From positions 1 to 7,331 of the forward strand of contig VGKK01000055.1 in NCBI GenBank assembly GCA_016867095.1: a DNA stretch of 7,331 bases, written 5' to 3'. Position 1 is the first letter of the stretch. Each line of letters opens with the position of its first letter. The translations under genes were made by a program, and so were the position numbers. Origin of the DNA: Candidatus Omnitrophota bacterium. Its GTDB lineage: Bacteria; Omnitrophota; Gorgyraeia; Gygaellales; Profunditerraquicolaceae. Of this stretch, positions 5,796 through 7,331 are shown piece after piece. The notes beneath the pieces were generated by a model that did no database searches, was not told where the DNA came from, and saw only the letters and a program-made list of their open reading frames with translations.

Positions 5796-7190
5796 ATGAG
5801 CGGAATTTTTGGAGTAGCTGGTAAAGGCGACTGCCAGAATGATTTATTTTACGGCACGGATTATCATTCGCACCTGGGCACGCAATTCGCCGGCCTGGCA
5901 GCCTGGGGCAAGGAATTAATCCGCAAGATTCACGATATCCGCGGCAGCCAGTTCAAGGCCAAGTTCTATGAGGATTATAGGTTTATGCAAGGTAACCGTG
6001 GAATCGGGGTAATCAGCGCCAGTGACGAGCAGCCCATCGTTATAAATTCCCGTTTCGGAAAATTCGCCATTGTGGTAAACGGTTTTATTGATAACGCCAA
6101 AGTTTTGGCAGAGGAGCTTTACCGGGATGGCGAGTCTTTCAGCGAGGTTACCGACGGCAAGGTCAACAACGCGGAATTAGTGGCCAAGCTCATTATTCAG
6201 GGAAAGGACTTGGTGGCCGGCATTGAGAAGATGTTCGCGCGCATCAAGGGCTCCTGCTCTTTGCTTTTGTTGGCTGAGGACGGCATCTACGCGGCGCGCG
6301 ACCGGGCGGGATATTCGCCTTTAGTATTGGGAGAAAAACCCGGCGCCTGGGCGGTAACTACAGAAACAGCCGCGTTTTATAATTTAGGGTATAAAATCGC
6401 CAAATATATCGCCCCCGGAGAAATTATCCACCTGACTGAAGACGGGCCAAAGTCCAGGGTAAAAGGCGGCAAGGCCAATCAGATTTGTTCTTTCCTGTGG
6501 GTTTATACCGGTTTTCCGGCGTCCTGTTATGACGGCATTAACGTGGAAGTGGCGCGCGAGCGCTGCGGCCGCTGCCTGGCTAAAGGCGATAAGGTTAACG
6601 CGGATATGGTTTGCGGGATTCCGGATTCAGGCACTGCCCATGCCATTGGCTATGCCATGGAGTCAGGCGTGTCTTTTCGCCGGTCGCTGGTAAAATATAC
6701 CCCGGGTTTTGACCGCAGTTACACCCCGCCCTCGCAGGAGAGAAGGGATTTAATCGCGCGGATGAAGCTGATTCCCATACCGGAAATTATTAAGGGCAAG
6801 AGCATTGTTTTTTGCGACGATTCCATTGTCCGGGGCACGCAGTTAAAAAATTACACCATCCAGAAGCTGCGCGACTGCGGGGCAAAGGAAATCCACCTGC
6901 GTATCGCCTGCCCGCCGCTGATGTATCCTTGCAAATTCAGTTATTCTACGCGCACCCTACAGGAATTGGCCGCGCGCCGGGCAATTCAGAAAATTGAGGG
7001 CAAAGAGGTAAAGGATATTAAGCCGTACCTGGACGAGAACTCGCCGAAGTATAAAAAGATGGTGGAGATAATCGCCAAGGAGCTGGGCGCTACTACCCTA
7101 AAATACCAGACGCTCAAGGATATGATCGCGGCAATCGGCCTGGCGAAAAAAGGCCTGTGCGTATATTGCTGGACCGGAGAGGAGATTTAA
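5796..7190 (+). CDS. purF: PurF-like amidophosphoribosyltransferase, glutaminase site altered
   Basis: PurF makes phosphoribosylamine from PRPP and glutamine, the first committed purine step, with an N-terminal Ntn glutaminase and a C-terminal phosphoribosyltransferase domain. The start at 5796 (464 residues) gives MSGIFG, aligning with the family's MCGIFG, and has GGGGAG 5 nt upstream; an in-frame upstream extension is only repeat DNA. Ser2 thus replaces the catalytic Cys. The usual HRGQESAG is replaced by YHSHLGTQFAG (23-33), and GHxRYxT by GNRGIGVISA (66-75). The transferase half is intact: GIPDSGTAHAIGY (274-286) and PRPP loop IVFCDDSIVRGTQ (337-349). Cys231, Cys379, Cys455 and Cys458 align with the four Fe-S ligands of Bacillus PurF. 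I recall related PurF-like proteins with MGGFFG and the same DLFYGTDYHSHLGT stretch in Bacteroides and clostridia. Use of ammonia instead of glutamine is inferred. Confidence 0.87.
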   Translation: MSGIFGVAGKGDCQNDLFYGTDYHSHLGTQFAGLAAWGKELIRKIHDIRGSQFKAKFYEDYRFMQGNRGIGVISASDEQPIVINSRFGKFAIVVNGFIDNAKVLAEELYRDGESFSEVTDGKVNNAELVAKLIIQGKDLVAGIEKMFARIKGSCSLLLLAEDGIYAARDRAGYSPLVLGEKPGAWAVTTETAAFYNLGYKIAKYIAPGEIIHLTEDGPKSRVKGGKANQICSFLWVYTGFPASCYDGINVEVARERCGRCLAKGDKVNADMVCGIPDSGTAHAIGYAMESGVSFRRSLVKYTPGFDRSYTPPSQERRDLIARMKLIPIPEIIKGKSIVFCDDSIVRGTQLKNYTIQKLRDCGAKEIHLRIACPPLMYPCKFSYSTRTLQELAARRAIQKIEGKEVKDIKPYLDENSPKYKKMVEIIAKELGATTLKYQTLKDMIAAIGLAKKGLCVYCWTGEEI

Positions 7191-7195
7191 ATTAA

Positions 7196-7240
7196 GTCAA
7201 AAGTAAAAAGTAAAAAGTAAAAAGTCAAAAGTCAAAAGTC
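7196..7240. repeat. 7-nt tandem repeat (GTMAAAA, six units)
   Basis: Units GTCAAAA, GTAAAAA three times, GTCAAAA twice, then GTC. It starts 5 nt after the purF stop codon and ends directly before the purM ribosome binding site. It is the third 7-nt-period repeat located just after a gene in this window. Confidence 0.92.
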
Positions 7241-7250
7241 GAGGTAAGCC

Positions 7251-7331
7251 ATGGTAAGAATGACTTATAAGAAAGCAGGGGTGGATATAGCGAGGGCAAG
7301 CCTTTTTAAAAAAAATATAAAAGGCTTAGTA
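7251..7331 (+). CDS. purM: AIR synthase PurM, N-terminal fragment (runs off window)
   Basis: The last 27 codons of the window are open and read MVRMTYKKAGVDIARASLF onward. TYKxAGVDI is the characteristic N-terminus of phosphoribosylformylglycinamidine cyclo-ligase, which converts FGAM to AIR with ATP, directly after the PurL step. GAGG (7241-7244) lies 6 nt before the ATG at 7251; the ATG at 7260 is a less well placed alternative. It lies 60 nt after purF and is separated from it only by the heptamer array, so it probably continues the same operon. Only the N-terminal tail is visible, so the call rests on one motif plus context. Confidence 0.75.
   Translation, partial: MVRMTYKKAGVDIARASLFKKNIKGLV

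Noticed and set aside
6812..6997. 61-codon + strand open frame within purF
   Set aside because: It overlaps the conserved PRPP loop and Fe-S region of purF in another frame.

Overview
The window is bacterial chromosomal DNA of moderate GC content. It uses standard bacterial signals: GGAG-type ribosome binding sites, a sigma-70-like promoter and intrinsic terminators. All convincing genes lie on the + strand. I cannot place the organism firmly. The 7-nt tandem repeats after genes, the strong intergenic palindromes and the PurF type would suit an uncultured anaerobic lineage (Omnitrophota-like is a guess, not a result).

Layout. Positions 1-128 hold a long imperfect palindrome and the leader of a small FtsB/DivIC-type cell-division gene (129-410). 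Positions 411-787 have no protein gene but hold a 7-nt tandem repeat, four strong inverted repeats and duplicated words that match the DNA just before the next gene. That gene, at 788-1121, is an initiator tRNA (tRNA-fMet, anticodon CAU) split in its anticodon loop by a compact 257-nt group I intron with no ORF. An intrinsic terminator follows, then a strong promoter that starts a purine operon.

Purine operon: purB (1248-2540), purL (2701-4908), a LOG-family nucleotide phosphoribohydrolase (4924-5571), a divergent purF (5796-7190) and the first 27 codons of purM (7251 to the window end). PurF (first step), PurL (fourth), PurM (fifth) and PurB (eighth step, and again in AMP synthesis) belong to the route from PRPP to IMP and AMP. 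The LOG protein acts on nucleoside monophosphates, at the other end of the pathway. purS and purQ, which small PurL proteins normally need, are not in the window. A 160-bp heptamer-built inverted repeat separates the LOG gene from purF, and a pure heptamer array separates purF from purM.

The two most notable points are the intron-split initiator tRNA, for which a nearly complete secondary structure including P1, P10, P2, P3-P8 and a GNRA hairpin can be drawn, and the PurF protein. PurF keeps its PRPP site and four candidate Fe-S cysteines, but has Ser in place of the N-terminal catalytic Cys and lacks the usual glutamine-site motifs.
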